Shown: piece by piece, positions 18,360 through 27,615 of the stretch | Layout: every line of letters begins with the position of its first letter | Position numbering within the stretch: the stretch's first letter is position 1 | Source of the DNA: Viridibacillus soli | GTDB lineage: Bacteria; Bacillota; Bacilli; Bacillales_A; Planococcaceae | Direction: 5' to 3' | NCBI RefSeq assembly: GCF_016612995.1 | Contig: NZ_JAEOAH010000017.1 | Coordinates: forward strand, 78,453-142,452 | Length of the DNA stretch: 64,000 nt | Program-made: the position numbers and the translations under genes | The notes under the pieces: model-generated | Told to the model about the DNA's origin: nothing | The model's input: only the letters and a program-made list of their open reading frames with translations | The model's database searches: none

Positions 18360-19309
18360 TTAAAAGCCTCTGGATATACAGCTTTTGCAATTTCCTCTAA
18401 TCCTTCAGCAAGACGAGGACCTGTACGGCTTGTTAAGTTGGCATCCACTTGAACAACAGCATCATTTTTAACAGCTGTTATACTATCAAAACCTTGACGT
18501 TTTTTCACCTTTTCGACAATCCCCTTTACATAGTTGTACTGTACGATAATTACATCTGGATTGCGTTTTACTATTTCTTCAGGATTAATTTTGAACCAAC
18601 CTGTTTGATCTGCTGTAGCATTTTTAATATTAGCTAAGTCAAACATTTCTTGCATAAATGTATCTTTACCAGCTGTGTAAATTTCAGGTTCACCTTGTGT
18701 TTCGACAAATGCTGTTTTTTGTTTTACATCTTTTACTTTTGCTTGTACTTCTTTTACTTTTGCTTTCATATCTGAGACAATTTTAGTCGCTTCATCTGTT
18801 TTGCCTGTAATGCGACCAATTTGCTCAATTGTTGCATAGGTTTCAACAAAACTTATTGCATTTTTTACAATGAAAACCTTAATCCCTGCATCACGAAGCT
18901 GTTGTAAACCTGCTTCAGCATATGTCACACTTGATTCGTGTGCGAAAACAACATCTGGGTTTAAACTAATGATTTTCTCAGCGTCAAATTTCATACCACC
19001 AATTTTTTTCTTTTTTGTTGCAGCTTCAGGATAATCGTCTAAATCAGAAACACCTATAATTTCTTTATCTAGTCCTAATGCGAAAAGGATTTCCGTATTA
19101 CTTGGCATAAGTGAAACGATGTTTTTTGGTGCTTCTTTAAATTTCACGTCATTGCCTAATGCATCAGTAGTTGTTAATGGGAATTCAGCTGCCTGTTGCT
19201 CTGTTGCTGGTTCATTATTTTCTTTTTTCTTTACGTCTTCTTGGTTACAGCCAACTAGTAATCCTAGAGTAAGCGCAAGGACTAACCAAAATTGCCAAAC
19301 TTTTTTCAT
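18356..19309 (-). CDS. btuF: Cobalamin/cobinamide-binding lipoprotein BtuF
   Basis: A 317-residue extracellular binding protein. It has a signal peptide ending in lipobox LLVGC (Cys about 21), then a charged linker and a class III binding-protein fold (PKNIVSLMPSNTEILFALGL; NPDVVFAHESSVTY). It captures corrinoids for BtuC and BtuD-CbiZ. The first gene of the operon; ATG preceded by AAGGAGG. The riboswitch and its terminator lie between its start and about 19,615. Confidence 0.9.
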   Translation of the reverse strand: MKKVWQFWLVLALTLGLLVGCNQEDVKKKENNEPATEQQAAEFPLTTTDALGNDVKFKEAPKNIVSLMPSNTEILFALGLDKEIIGVSDLDDYPEAATKKKKIGGMKFDAEKIISLNPDVVFAHESSVTYAEAGLQQLRDAGIKVFIVKNAISFVETYATIEQIGRITGKTDEATKIVSDMKAKVKEVQAKVKDVKQKTAFVETQGEPEIYTAGKDTFMQEMFDLANIKNATADQTGWFKINPEEIVKRNPDVIIVQYNYVKGIVEKVKKRQGFDSITAVKNDAVVQVDANLTSRTGPRLAEGLEEIAKAVYPEAFK

Positions 19310-19330
19310 TTAATATTCCTCCTTATTCAT

Positions 19331-19362
19331 AAAAAAAATCCCTCGTTTTTGCGACGAGAGAT
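19331..19362 (-). terminator. Riboswitch expression-platform terminator
   Basis: A 9-bp stem (19338-19346 with 19354-19362, one G-U pair) followed on the minus strand by a run of U lies between the cobalamin aptamer and btuF. It suggests that ligand binding ends transcription early. Confidence 0.85.
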
Positions 19363-19429
19363 GCGATGACAGTTATTAAAATTCTAGCAGTGATTACACT
19401 ACAAATTTACTGCCACCATTTCTATCCGC

Positions 19430-19615
19430 GTAGTTCTACTTGGTGGTCGACATGCTGGTAGGTCTCCTGGCTCGTGGTCATAGCTCGTCGTGCCTTCCCA
19501 AAGCGCTAGGCTTTTAGTGACAAATTACGACTTACTCACACTTACAGTGGCGGGACCGCATCGGATTTCCACCGATTTCCCTTTTCACTTTACATAATCT
19601 ATGCAAAGAACCTTC
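19430..19615 (-). promoter_or_regulatory. Cobalamin riboswitch
   Basis: The minus strand carries the classic aptamer parts: a 5' GGTTC-like element, the GGAAxxCGGTGxAAxTCCG region, GCCACTG, and the B12 box AGCCAGGAGACCTACC near 19,450-19,470. It lies upstream of btuF and of the whole salvage operon. The exact ends are estimated from conserved elements. Confidence 0.95.
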
Positions 19616-19762
19616 ATGTTTCACAATATGCAATTTTTTTATTACATCGTGTTTAATTATACAGAAAATTTAATACTTGTCCAAGCTGTTGCAAAAAGGC
19701 TTTACGGAATTATCCATAGTAAAAAGTGGTGGATAAGAGTAATGTCAGACTGAGCGGTCAGG

Positions 19763-19918
19763 AAGTTGAGAGTAATTGAATTTGGAGCTTGAGTCATAAT
19801 AGCTGAGCCCTCCGTTGTCACAGTTAATCAAGCGTCTCCAACATTTACCCATATATCCAGCTTCGGGAGTTAAACTCTCGAGGCTACTTCCTTATTTTTC
19901 AATTTTACTCTCAACTTT
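19763..19918. repeat. MITE-like element with about 18-bp terminal inverted repeats
   Basis: AAGTTGAGAGTAATTGAA (19763-19780) is matched by its complement with a 2-nt insertion at 19899-19918. The 156-bp unit contains no gene. Its inside carries a fragment (about 19,850-19,890) related to the repeats at 20,094-20,348. The surrounding stretch 19,616-20,038 shows nothing else. Confidence 0.45.
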
Positions 19919-20038
19919 TTGGGGGTTATGCTTCTAACAGATATCTTTTTTTAATTGAATCAATCACTATGCTTAGATTAGCTGGTTCCATTCCAAAAAA
20001 ATAAATTCCTATGTTCATTCCGGGTATTTATCCCAAAC

Positions 20039-20083
20039 AAAAAGACTACTACTCACTTTTTGGGTGTGTAGTAGTCTTTTTTA
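20039..20083. terminator. Strong bidirectional terminator, probably for argS
   Basis: Long hairpin with AAAAAGACTACTAC and its complement, flanked by A and T tracts. It lies 270 bp downstream of argS, the only nearby gene transcribed towards it, with two dispersed repeats in between. Confidence 0.75.
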
Positions 20084-20093
20084 CTGGACATTT

Positions 20094-20222
20094 ATCGGCT
20101 TATCTAGCTTCAGGCGCTAGACTCTCGAGGTCACTTGGGCCCACACGATGCGGGTCATGCAACCGTTGCGACAGGACGTCGCGAACTTAGGTTGCCTTCC
20201 TTGATCGGGCGCCTTCAGCATT
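20094..20222. repeat. Dispersed repeat, copy A
   Basis: About 128 bp, beginning ATCGGCTTATCTAGCTTC and ending in GGGCGCCTTCAGCATTA. The outer 25-30 bp match copy B, which follows immediately; the middle parts differ. More GC-rich than its surroundings and non-coding. Confidence 0.55.
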
Positions 20223-20348
20223 AATCGGCATATCCAGCTTCGGACGCCAGCTGCTTGGGTCACTTCGGTCTCTCGGTCAAAGGCAAAAAGCGCCTTTGAT
20301 TCGAGCCCTCCAGTGCCTGTCGCAGCTAAACGGGCGTCCTCAGCATTT
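20223..20348. repeat. Dispersed repeat, copy B
   Basis: About 126 bp, beginning ATCGGCATATCCAGCTTC and ending in CGGGCGTCCTCAGCATTTAT, directly adjacent to copy A and ending 5 bp before the argS stop codon. Its inside holds its own hairpin (AAGGC with GCCTTT arms near 20,280-20,300). Confidence 0.55.
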
Positions 20349-20352
20349 ATAA

Positions 20353-22020
20353 TTACATTTTTTCCGGTGCTGTTACGCCAATTAGTTTTAATGCATTGGC
20401 GATTGTTGTGCGTACTACTGTGATTAGGGCTAGGCGTGCTTCTGAGCGATCTTTGTTGTCAGTGTCTAGCACTTTTTCAGCATTGTAGAAGCTGTGGAAT
20501 GCAGCTGCTAGCTCTTGGATATAGTTTGTGATACGGTGTGGTGCGCGATTTTTTGCAGCGTCTGCCACGATTTGTGGGAAATCTCCTACTTTTTTCAAAG
20601 CATCGATTTCTTTTTCAGCTGTTAATAGATCTAAATGTTCTTCAGTTGCCGCTAGGCCTTGCTCTGCTGCTTGGCGCAAGATTGAAGAAATACGTGCATG
20701 TGCATATTGTGCGTAATAGACAGGATTTTCGTTTGATTGCTTAACTGCTAGGTCAAGGTCAAAGTCCATATGTGTATCACCAGCACGCATTGCGAAGTTA
20801 TAGCGTACTGCGTCTAGGCCTACTTCTTCAACTAGTTCACGTAAAGTAACTGCGTTACCTGTACGTTTACTCATTTTCACTTTTTCGCCGTCTTTCATTA
20901 GGTTTACCATTTGGATTATTTCAACTTCTAATGTATCGCGGTCGTAGCCAAGTGCTTCAATTGCAGCTTTCATACGTGGTATATAACCATGATGGTCAGC
21001 ACCCCAGATGTTGATTAGTTTTGTAAAACCACGTTGAATTTTGTCTTCGTGATATGAAATATCAGGTGTTAAGTATGTGTAAGTTCCATCGTTTTTAATA
21101 AGTACGCGGTCTTTGTCATCTCCGAATGTAGTAGAACGGAACCAAGTAGCGCCATCTTCTTCAAAGACATGACCGTTGGCACGTAATTTTTCTAGAGCTG
21201 TTTCCACTTTGCCTGATTTGTAAAGTGATGTTTCTGAATACCAAACGTCAAAATCCACGCGGAAGTTAGCTAAGTCTGTTTGTAGTTTACCAAGCTCTAA
21301 TTTCAAGCCATGTTGGCGGAAGAATTCGAAACGTTCTTCATCCGTTTTTTCTAAGACAGATTGACCGAATTCTTTTGCTAAATTGCCAGCAATCGTAATG
21401 ATATCTTGGCCGTGGTAGCCATTTTCAGGCATTTCAGCTGCTAAGTCTAATGCTTGTTTGTAACGAGCTTCTAAAGAGGCTGCTAGTTTGTTAATTTGGT
21501 TTCCAGCATCATTGATGTAGTATTCACGTGAGACATCATAGCCTGCGAAATCTAATACATTACAAAGTGAATCGCCAACAGAAGCACCGCGTGCATGTCC
21601 TAGGTGAAGGTCACCAGTTGGGTTCGCTGATACGAATTCAACTTGGACTTTTTCGTCTGCACCTGCTTGAGAACGACCGTAATCTGCTCCTTGTGCTAAA
21701 ACGGTTGTGATCACTTCTGCTAAGTAATCTTTACGAAGTATAATATTCATGAAACCAGGACCTGCGATGTCAATTTTCTCAATTGCTGTGCCTGTTGTAT
21801 CCAGGTTTTCAATAATAGCTTCAGCGATTGAACGCGGTGGCTTTTTCGCTAATTTTGTTAGTTGCATTGCAATATTTGTTGCATAGTCACCGTTTGATTT
21901 ATCTTTTGGTGTTTCTAAATGTACGTTCAATGTTGATGTGTCTTCTACAAGACCTGCTTTGGTTACTGCTGCAAGAAGCGCTTCTTTGATTGCTTGTTGC
22001 ACTTGTTCTACTGCATTCAT
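20353..22020 (-). CDS. argS: Arginyl-tRNA synthetase
   Basis: Charges tRNA-Arg. A 555-residue class I synthetase: N-terminal additional domain, the HIGH-type motif in [15 protein letters not shown] (near 130-145), KMSKRTGNA (near 375-383) and a C-terminal DALR anticodon-binding domain. Its ATG overlaps the ywiB stop codon by one base (TAATG). The ywiB-argS order is conserved with B. subtilis. No T-box leader was recognised upstream. Confidence 0.97.
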   Translation of the reverse strand: MNAVEQVQQAIKEALLAAVTKAGLVEDTSTLNVHLETPKDKSNGDYATNIAMQLTKLAKKPPRSIAEAIIENLDTTGTAIEKIDIAGPGFMNIILRKDYLAEVITTVLAQGADYGRSQAGADEKVQVEFVSANPTGDLHLGHARGASVGDSLCNVLDFAGYDVSREYYINDAGNQINKLAASLEARYKQALDLAAEMPENGYHGQDIITIAGNLAKEFGQSVLEKTDEERFEFFRQHGLKLELGKLQTDLANFRVDFDVWYSETSLYKSGKVETALEKLRANGHVFEEDGATWFRSTTFGDDKDRVLIKNDGTYTYLTPDISYHEDKIQRGFTKLINIWGADHHGYIPRMKAAIEALGYDRDTLEVEIIQMVNLMKDGEKVKMSKRTGNAVTLRELVEEVGLDAVRYNFAMRAGDTHMDFDLDLAVKQSNENPVYYAQYAHARISSILRQAAEQGLAATEEHLDLLTAEKEIDALKKVGDFPQIVADAAKNRAPHRITNYIQELAAAFHSFYNAEKVLDTDNKDRSEARLALITVVRTTIANALKLIGVTAPEKM

Positions 22021-22457
22021 TATTTTCCCTCCGTATAGATCATTTCTAAAGTGTACTCGCCGGCTGATTGTCCGCCAATGAGTAAGTCATATTGTAAATA
22101 AAATCGTCCGCTATTTTCGCTTGCATGCGGTTCGAATTGCATTTCCTTCGTATACGTCACAATCGGCAGTGTACCATACTCACTATTATAATGGCCGTTT
22201 TGTTCGTGATGAAGTAAAAATGGCATACGCATTTTCACATCTCCATTGCGAAGAATAACAGCCTCATTATTGCCGAATTTTAAAGTAGAACGAATTTGTT
22301 TATCTTCTTGTACTTCTTCATATTGTAAGTACGTTTGGCCTCTTTTTTGAACAAGCGTACCTTCTGACCAAAGCTCATAAGTTTCTGTTTCAGCTTCAGT
22401 TTGTCGAATTGTCGTAATTAGCTTTAGTTTTACGGGTGCTTTAAGTTCAGTTTTCAT
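22020..22457 (-). CDS. ywiB: DUF1934 beta-barrel protein, YwiB-like
   Basis: A 145-residue protein of unknown function (DUF1934, calycin-like beta barrel). Alternating beta-strand pattern throughout ([47 protein letters not shown]). I chose the ATG at 22457 ([11 protein letters not shown]) because GGAGG lies 9 nt upstream. Co-transcribed with argS, as in B. subtilis. Confidence 0.85.
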   Translation of the reverse strand: MKTELKAPVKLKLITTIRQTEAETETYELWSEGTLVQKRGQTYLQYEEVQEDKQIRSTLKFGNNEAVILRNGDVKMRMPFLLHHEQNGHYNSEYGTLPIVTYTKEMQFEPHASENSGRFYLQYDLLIGGQSAGEYTLEMIYTEGK

Positions 22458-22679
22458 ACTTATGCGCCTCCGTTTCATTCTTTATATAACCTTCTTATTA
22501 TAGGTTAGGTTAGGTTATCTTTTCAAGATAGAAGTGAAGTTTGAAGAATTTTAGATTCCTCCAAATTCCCAATACTCAAATATTTCATGTCGCTTCTTAG
22601 CGAAAAATAAACATTTATTTACTTTCCTTGTTGAATTGAGTGCTATAATTGAGGGATTAACTGGTAGGAGAGAATCTAC

Positions 22680-23765
22680 ATGTTACTCGATTTGATCATT
22701 AATTTTTCTATTTTATTTACATTTGTTGTTCTTTCGTATTGGATATACGAGTCATTAGAGCCTTATCAATTTAAAGATATGGAGTTACATCCTTGGATTG
22801 TAGGGTTAGTAGCTGGTATTACGAGCTTGCTTTTGATGGGCACTGCTGTTCACTTCCAAAATGGCATTATCGGTGATGCACGCTTTGTAAGTATTTTGAT
22901 CAGCGGCCTAGTTGGCGGTCCAATTGCAATTGCGGTGTCTTCTGTCATTGTTGGGATCTTTCGATTTTACGTGTATGGCTTATCAGAAACATCCATTTCC
23001 GCTGGGGTAGATATTTTAGTAATTGGGTGTGTCCTGGCTTTCGTTTCATGGAAAAGGCCAATTACATTCCGCAATATCTATTTTTATTTTACTTTTCTGA
23101 TTGTACAAGATTGCATAGTCATCTTCATTCTTTCAGATAATTGGATATATGGTTTTCAAAATACGATTCAAACCCTGCTTTTTAATTTTGGTGTACTTTA
23201 TGTAACTTTACTAGTATTAAAATCCTTTCGAAACCAATTTGAACGTATGCGTAAAATTGAAGAAATGGCTGAAACTGATTATTTAACAGGACTGGCAAAT
23301 AACCGACGCTTTCAACAAGTGATCGATGAATTACTTACGAATGATGAACCTTTTTCATTACTATTAATTGATATTGATTCTTTTAAAAAGGTTAATAATA
23401 CTTACGGTCATCCTGTTGGCGATGAAATTTTACAGAAAATCGGTGCCCAGCTAAAAGATTTTGTGACAACGATTAATGGTGAAGCAGCTCGCATTAGTGG
23501 TGAGGAATTTTACGTTGTCTGTAGAGATGCTGCACCTGCTATTAGCATTCACGATGCGCATCGAATTCGTACGCAAATTGCCAAAACTCCGTTCGTTGTG
23601 TCTACTGGACATGTCATCACTATTACAGTCTCCATCGGGATTTGTTCTTATCCCGATAATGGTAAAACATTAACAGATCTTGCGTTTTTAGCAGACAGAG
23701 CTGTGATGAAAGCAATCGAGAAAGGACAAAATCAAATCGTTCACGTAAATCAATTGAATAATTAA
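22680..23765 (+). CDS. Membrane GGDEF-domain protein, probable diguanylate cyclase
   Basis: A 361-residue protein. Residues 1-185 hold six hydrophobic segments resembling a 5TMR-LYT sensor domain (SILISGLVGGPIAIAVSSVI). Residues about 195-355 form a GGDEF domain (TDYLTGLANNRRF; LLIDIDSFKKVNNTYGHPVGDE). The signature is SGEEF rather than GG(D/E)EF, and the RxxD inhibitory site is not visible just before it. It could make cyclic di-GMP with altered regulation, or be a degenerate receptor. Monocistronic; TAGGAGAG precedes the ATG. Confidence 0.85.
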   Translation: MLLDLIINFSILFTFVVLSYWIYESLEPYQFKDMELHPWIVGLVAGITSLLLMGTAVHFQNGIIGDARFVSILISGLVGGPIAIAVSSVIVGIFRFYVYGLSETSISAGVDILVIGCVLAFVSWKRPITFRNIYFYFTFLIVQDCIVIFILSDNWIYGFQNTIQTLLFNFGVLYVTLLVLKSFRNQFERMRKIEEMAETDYLTGLANNRRFQQVIDELLTNDEPFSLLLIDIDSFKKVNNTYGHPVGDEILQKIGAQLKDFVTTINGEAARISGEEFYVVCRDAAPAISIHDAHRIRTQIAKTPFVVSTGHVITITVSIGICSYPDNGKTLTDLAFLADRAVMKAIEKGQNQIVHVNQLNN

Positions 23766-23774
23766 TGTTTTTTA

Positions 23775-23814
23775 GAAAACGCTAAGAGTATAATCTACTC
23801 TTTTAGCGTTTTTT
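23775..23814 (+). terminator. Terminator of the GGDEF gene
   Basis: Hairpin AAAACGCTAAGAGTA with a nearly complementary right arm and a final T run, starting ten bases after the stop codon. Confidence 0.85.
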
Positions 23815-23923
23815 GTCGCTTCCAAATAATTACCAAATTAATCCTTTTTAAATTTTTTTGTCCGTTTATTTTATCATTATTGTTCACATACTACCGTTAA
23901 ATTGGTAGAACGGAGCTGTTCTT

Positions 23924-25978
23924 ATGAATCGAGCAGACTATTGGCGCAAAAGAAGGATAAACAAACGCTGGAAACGCACTGTTATGTGGAGTGTTTTGAG
24001 CATTACAGCTGTTTTAACAGCATTTCTGTCTCTCAGAATATACGCGCAAATTGCTGGTGCGCCTTCTCTCGCTGTTCCGAAGGCGACCGTTTTTTTAGAT
24101 GCAGATGGGCACCAAGCCGGCGATAAGTTTTCACAAGAACGTCGTTATTGGGTAAGCCTGGATGAGATTTCTCCTTTCGTTGCAGATGCTCTTGTTGCAA
24201 CGGAGGATCGAAATTTTTATTCGCATAACGGTTTTGATTATACCCGTATTGCAGGTGCATTATTGAAAGATGTGAAGGCGATGCGCAAAGTAGAGGGTGC
24301 GAGTACGATTACACAGCAATACGCCCGAAACTTATATTTGTCTCATGAGAAGACTTGGTTGAGAAAGGCGAATGAGGCGCTCTATGCATACCGTCTAGAA
24401 GTTTTTTATGATAAAGATACGATTTTGGAAGGCTATTTGAATACGGTGTACTTCGGCCATGGTATGTATGGTGTGGAGGCTGCAAGTAGATTTTACTTTG
24501 CAAAAGCTGCGAAAGATTTAACATTACCTGAGGCTGCGATGCTCGTTGCAATTCCAAAAGGACCTAGCGTTTATTCCCCTGCTGTGAATAAGGAAAAAGC
24601 AATTGAACGTCAGCAATTAGTATTAAGGTTGATGGCTGATCAAAAGGCCATTTCTGAAGAACAGCTAAACCGAGCTAAAAATGAACAACTCGCTTTTAAA
24701 TTTGAAGAATGGGAAAATTCGAAGTCCCTAGCACCATACTTTTTAGATACAGCTTGGCAGGAAGCAAAAGGTATACTGACTTCCAAAGGACGCCGTTTTG
24801 AAGAAGGTGGCTGGGTGATTAAAACGACTTTGAATACGTATCATCAAGAAGCCGCTGAGAAAGCTGTTGAAAAGTGGTTACCTAATGATGAGCTAGAAGT
24901 TGGTTTTGTTAGCATGGATCCCACTACTGGTTATATCACTTCTTTAGTTGGTGGGCGTCATTATTTAACAAGTACTTTTAATCGCGTGACACAGGCAAAA
25001 AGGCAGCCTGGCTCTGCTATTAAACCATTTTTGTATAGTGCAGCACTTGAAAAAGGTTATACGCCGTTAACGTTTTTAGATACTAGCAAGACCATTTTCA
25101 CTTATGATGATGGGCGTTCTAAATATGAGCCCAAAAATGTAAATGGTGAATTTGCAAATCATCCAATGTCTTTGGCACAGGCAATTGCGATTTCGGATAA
25201 TATTTACGCAGTAAAGACGTTTGAGACAATTGGCTTTAAGGCATTCAACAATGTGATGGAGCGCTTTAAAATTCAAAGTAAGTTGAAAAATTCACCCGCA
25301 GTGGCTCTTGGCACTTCTGAAGTAAGCTTGATGGATTTAACGTCAGCTTATAATACTTTGGCAGCAAATGGTGTTCAAAAGACGCCAACGACGATTTTAT
25401 CGATTACAGATGCAGACGGCAAAATCGTGTATAAAGCAAATAAGAAGCAGAAAAAGAAACAAGTGATTGAAAAAGATGATGCGTTTTTAATTACACAATT
25501 GATGACAGGTATGTTCGATCCTGTATTTAATGATTATGCACCTTCGACAGGCATTTCGATTCGAAATAAACAAACAAGACCTTATGCAGCTAAATCTGGT
25601 ACGACGTTAACAGATCAGATGATGGTCGGTTATTCTCCTACATTAACAGCCGGTGTATGGAACGGTTATGATAAAGGGAAACAAATGACGGACGCAGAAG
25701 ATGGACGTGCAACGAAGCAAATCTGGATTGAGTTTATGGAAAAAGCACATGAAGGACTTGCAAGTGAGCCGTTTATGGCACCAGATGGTATTGAAGGCGT
25801 TATTGTTGATGTGAAAACAGGTGGTCTTGCAACAGCAAGCTGTGATAAACAGCGACTTGTTTACATGAAAAGTAAGGATGTTCCGAAAAAACTTTGTACT
25901 GATCCTAGTATTGTAAGTGATTTAACGAAAAAAGATGAATCATCTTGGCATCTGTTTCCGTTTTCGCTTTTCGAATAA
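23924..25978 (+). CDS. pbpG: Class A penicillin-binding protein (PbpG/PBP2d-like)
   Basis: Bifunctional peptidoglycan synthase of 684 residues: one N-terminal membrane anchor (about 27-47), a glycosyltransferase domain (EDRNFYSHNGFD with catalytic Glu; GASTITQQYARN; AAMLVAIPKGPSVYSP), and a transpeptidase domain with SxxK (PGSAIKPF, Ser near 364), SDN (AISDNIYAV) and KSGTT (near 555). Size and its place next to ywhD match B. subtilis pbpG (ywhE), a sporulation-associated PBP, but sporulation control is not visible here. ACGGAG precedes the ATG. Confidence 0.88.
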   Translation: MNRADYWRKRRINKRWKRTVMWSVLSITAVLTAFLSLRIYAQIAGAPSLAVPKATVFLDADGHQAGDKFSQERRYWVSLDEISPFVADALVATEDRNFYSHNGFDYTRIAGALLKDVKAMRKVEGASTITQQYARNLYLSHEKTWLRKANEALYAYRLEVFYDKDTILEGYLNTVYFGHGMYGVEAASRFYFAKAAKDLTLPEAAMLVAIPKGPSVYSPAVNKEKAIERQQLVLRLMADQKAISEEQLNRAKNEQLAFKFEEWENSKSLAPYFLDTAWQEAKGILTSKGRRFEEGGWVIKTTLNTYHQEAAEKAVEKWLPNDELEVGFVSMDPTTGYITSLVGGRHYLTSTFNRVTQAKRQPGSAIKPFLYSAALEKGYTPLTFLDTSKTIFTYDDGRSKYEPKNVNGEFANHPMSLAQAIAISDNIYAVKTFETIGFKAFNNVMERFKIQSKLKNSPAVALGTSEVSLMDLTSAYNTLAANGVQKTPTTILSITDADGKIVYKANKKQKKKQVIEKDDAFLITQLMTGMFDPVFNDYAPSTGISIRNKQTRPYAAKSGTTLTDQMMVGYSPTLTAGVWNGYDKGKQMTDAEDGRATKQIWIEFMEKAHEGLASEPFMAPDGIEGVIVDVKTGGLATASCDKQRLVYMKSKDVPKKLCTDPSIVSDLTKKDESSWHLFPFSLFE

Positions 25979-25980
25979 CA

Positions 25981-26035
25981 AAAAAAAGCTTCTTCTTCCA
26001 AGGAGTCCGTTATCCATTGGAAGAGGAAGCTTTTT
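25981..26035 (+). terminator. Terminator of pbpG
   Basis: Long stem (AAAAAGCTTC...TTCCAA with its complement) around a 15-nt loop, starting 2 bases after the pbpG stop codon and ending in a T run. Confidence 0.85.
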
Positions 26036-26237
26036 GGTTCTCGAAAACATGAGTTACATGGGGCATTCGGCTTGGGTTTGTTAAAATGCCGCATGTCTCT
26101 CATGTGAAATCGGTTACCTAATGTCCTAGCTTACTTTTGTAAGCTGTAGTTAAAGTGTACTTCCTTTCAATGTTAGTTTCAACCATGGATTGAGACTGCT
26201 TCGAAATGTCACACTTTGTTCAATGATTTGCAAAATA

Positions 26238-26753
26238 TTAGAAGTTTAATTCTTTATGCAATTGTTCTGTACTACGAGTCCATATTTCCTCGTTGAAGCT
26301 GTGTAAAAACTCGCCTAACACTTGTTTTGACTCGTCATCCATATGGTCCACAATGATATGTCGTTTCATTGATTTATCCATTTTATTGACATGGTCAGCT
26401 AAAATTTTATAGCCGCGTCGTTTTTCTCTATTGACAATCATCTCACAAGCTGTTACACCTGCAAAATACGCGCCTTCTTCTTTATGATCGATTGTGACCC
26501 ATACTAGCCAATATCGTTTGCCACCTGCTGAATCTTCTCGATTCGTCGTAAATTTAATGCCGCGCTCAATATCACTACGAGCGTGCATTGCGCCAACTTC
26601 AACTGTTGCTTTTTTTTCCTCGATGTCAATGATGACTGGCGAAACGTTTTCAAGTGTTAAAGAACCTATGCCAAATCCTTTATGGCCATCAGTTGGATCG
26701 TTTTTTATTATCGTAAAGCCTAATTTTTGTTTCGGTTTTTCTTCATTAGTCAT
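26238..26753 (-). CDS. ywhD: YwhD family protein of unknown function
   Basis: A 171-residue soluble protein matching the YwhD family, found in Bacillales next to pbpG and ywhB. Visible features: KGFGIGSLTLENVSPVIID, an internal RYWLVWVTID strand and a charged C-terminal half; no catalytic motif recognised. Start chosen at the second ATG (26753), 9 nt after GGAGGG; the ATG at 26759 would be only 3 nt from it. Confidence 0.85.
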   Translation of the reverse strand: MTNEEKPKQKLGFTIIKNDPTDGHKGFGIGSLTLENVSPVIIDIEEKKATVEVGAMHARSDIERGIKFTTNREDSAGGKRYWLVWVTIDHKEEGAYFAGVTACEMIVNREKRRGYKILADHVNKMDKSMKRHIIVDHMDDESKQVLGEFLHSFNEEIWTRSTEQLHKELNF

Positions 26754-26820
26754 TCGCATAATCCCTCCGTTCTGTTATTATAACGAATATACACTATATT
26801 TTAAATGAGGAGGGCTCTTT

Positions 26821-27006
26821 ATGCCTGTAGTTACAATAAAAATGATTGAAGGTCGCACTGACGATCAAAAACGCAATTTAGTAGAGAAAGTAACCGCTGC
26901 AATTACCGAATCTGTAGACGCACCAAAAGAAAACATCACAATTATCATTGAAGAAATGCAAAAAGCACACTTCGCTATTGGTGGCGTACGTAAGAGCGAT
27001 CAATAA
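26821..27006 (+). CDS. ywhB: 4-oxalocrotonate tautomerase family protein (YwhB)
   Basis: A 61-residue tautomerase. Met is followed directly by Pro, which becomes the N-terminal catalytic proline after Met removal; the conserved Arg lies in MIEGRTDDQKR. The physiological substrate is unknown. GAGGAGGG precedes the ATG. It is divergent from ywhD, with the two starts about 65 bp apart. Confidence 0.92.
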   Translation: MPVVTIKMIEGRTDDQKRNLVEKVTAAITESVDAPKENITIIIEEMQKAHFAIGGVRKSDQ

Positions 27007-27027
27007 TTACATACGTTTGCCTGATCG

Positions 27028-27056
27028 GCTGTCTCGCTTTGGGATAGCTTTTTTTG
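27028..27056 (+). terminator. Terminator of ywhB
   Basis: 8-bp stem GCTGTCTC with GGGATAGC (G-U pairs allowed) followed by seven T. Confidence 0.75.
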
Positions 27057-27083
27057 TACGAAAAAACACCATACTGAGGATCT

Positions 27084-27590
27084 TTAGTTAATCGATTGTT
27101 GCTCTAGCTGCGCAATAAATTCAAAAGCATCCGACATTTCTTCTTCTGTGAAATTCAGCTTTCCCTTTACAACATGTACCTTTTCAATACGTTCTTCTTT
27201 TGAAAGCTCATCAAAGTAAAGTAGCGTTGACACAAGCTCTAAAAAGCGCGCACTTTTGTCATTCATCAGTTCGATAACAGTTGGTAGCTTGTCACATTGC
27301 TTGCTAAGCATAGAGGAAAAGCTTGTCCCCTCATCCGTCACTGCATAGCGATATTGAACGTAAGATCCTTTATCTTCCTTCTCTTCTGATAAAAAGCCCA
27401 TATTACAAAGCTCCTCTATTCGTAATGTAAGCTCCTCTGAGTAAGGCCCATATATGTGGAATTGGTATTTTTCTTGGAACGGGAATTGCATTTTCTTTGC
27501 GATATAGACCATCTTCTGTAATTTTTTGCGACCAGTGACTTGTCCTGCTAACGACACAAATTGTACGACTTTTGCGTGTTCTTCTAGCAC
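27084..27590 (-). CDS. ywgA: YwgA family protein
   Basis: A 168-residue protein of unknown function matching YwgA of Bacillales. The N-terminus (VVQFVSLAGQVTGRKKLQKMVYIAKK) resembles phage-associated Panacea/DUF4065-like helical proteins, but this is only a resemblance. GTG start, preceded by AAGGAG. It lies 25 nt downstream of the HD-domain gene and is probably co-transcribed with it. Confidence 0.8.
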   Translation of the reverse strand: MLEEHAKVVQFVSLAGQVTGRKKLQKMVYIAKKMQFPFQEKYQFHIYGPYSEELTLRIEELCNMGFLSEEKEDKGSYVQYRYAVTDEGTSFSSMLSKQCDKLPTVIELMNDKSARFLELVSTLLYFDELSKEERIEKVHVVKGKLNFTEEEMSDAFEFIAQLEQQSIN

Positions 27591-27615
27591 TTTTCAATCT
27601 CCTTCCGAGCGGTTA

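Noticed and set aside
22500..22530. Short direct repeat TTAGGTTAGGTTATC before ywiB
   Set aside because: Only three short repeats of TTAGG; too small to support a feature.
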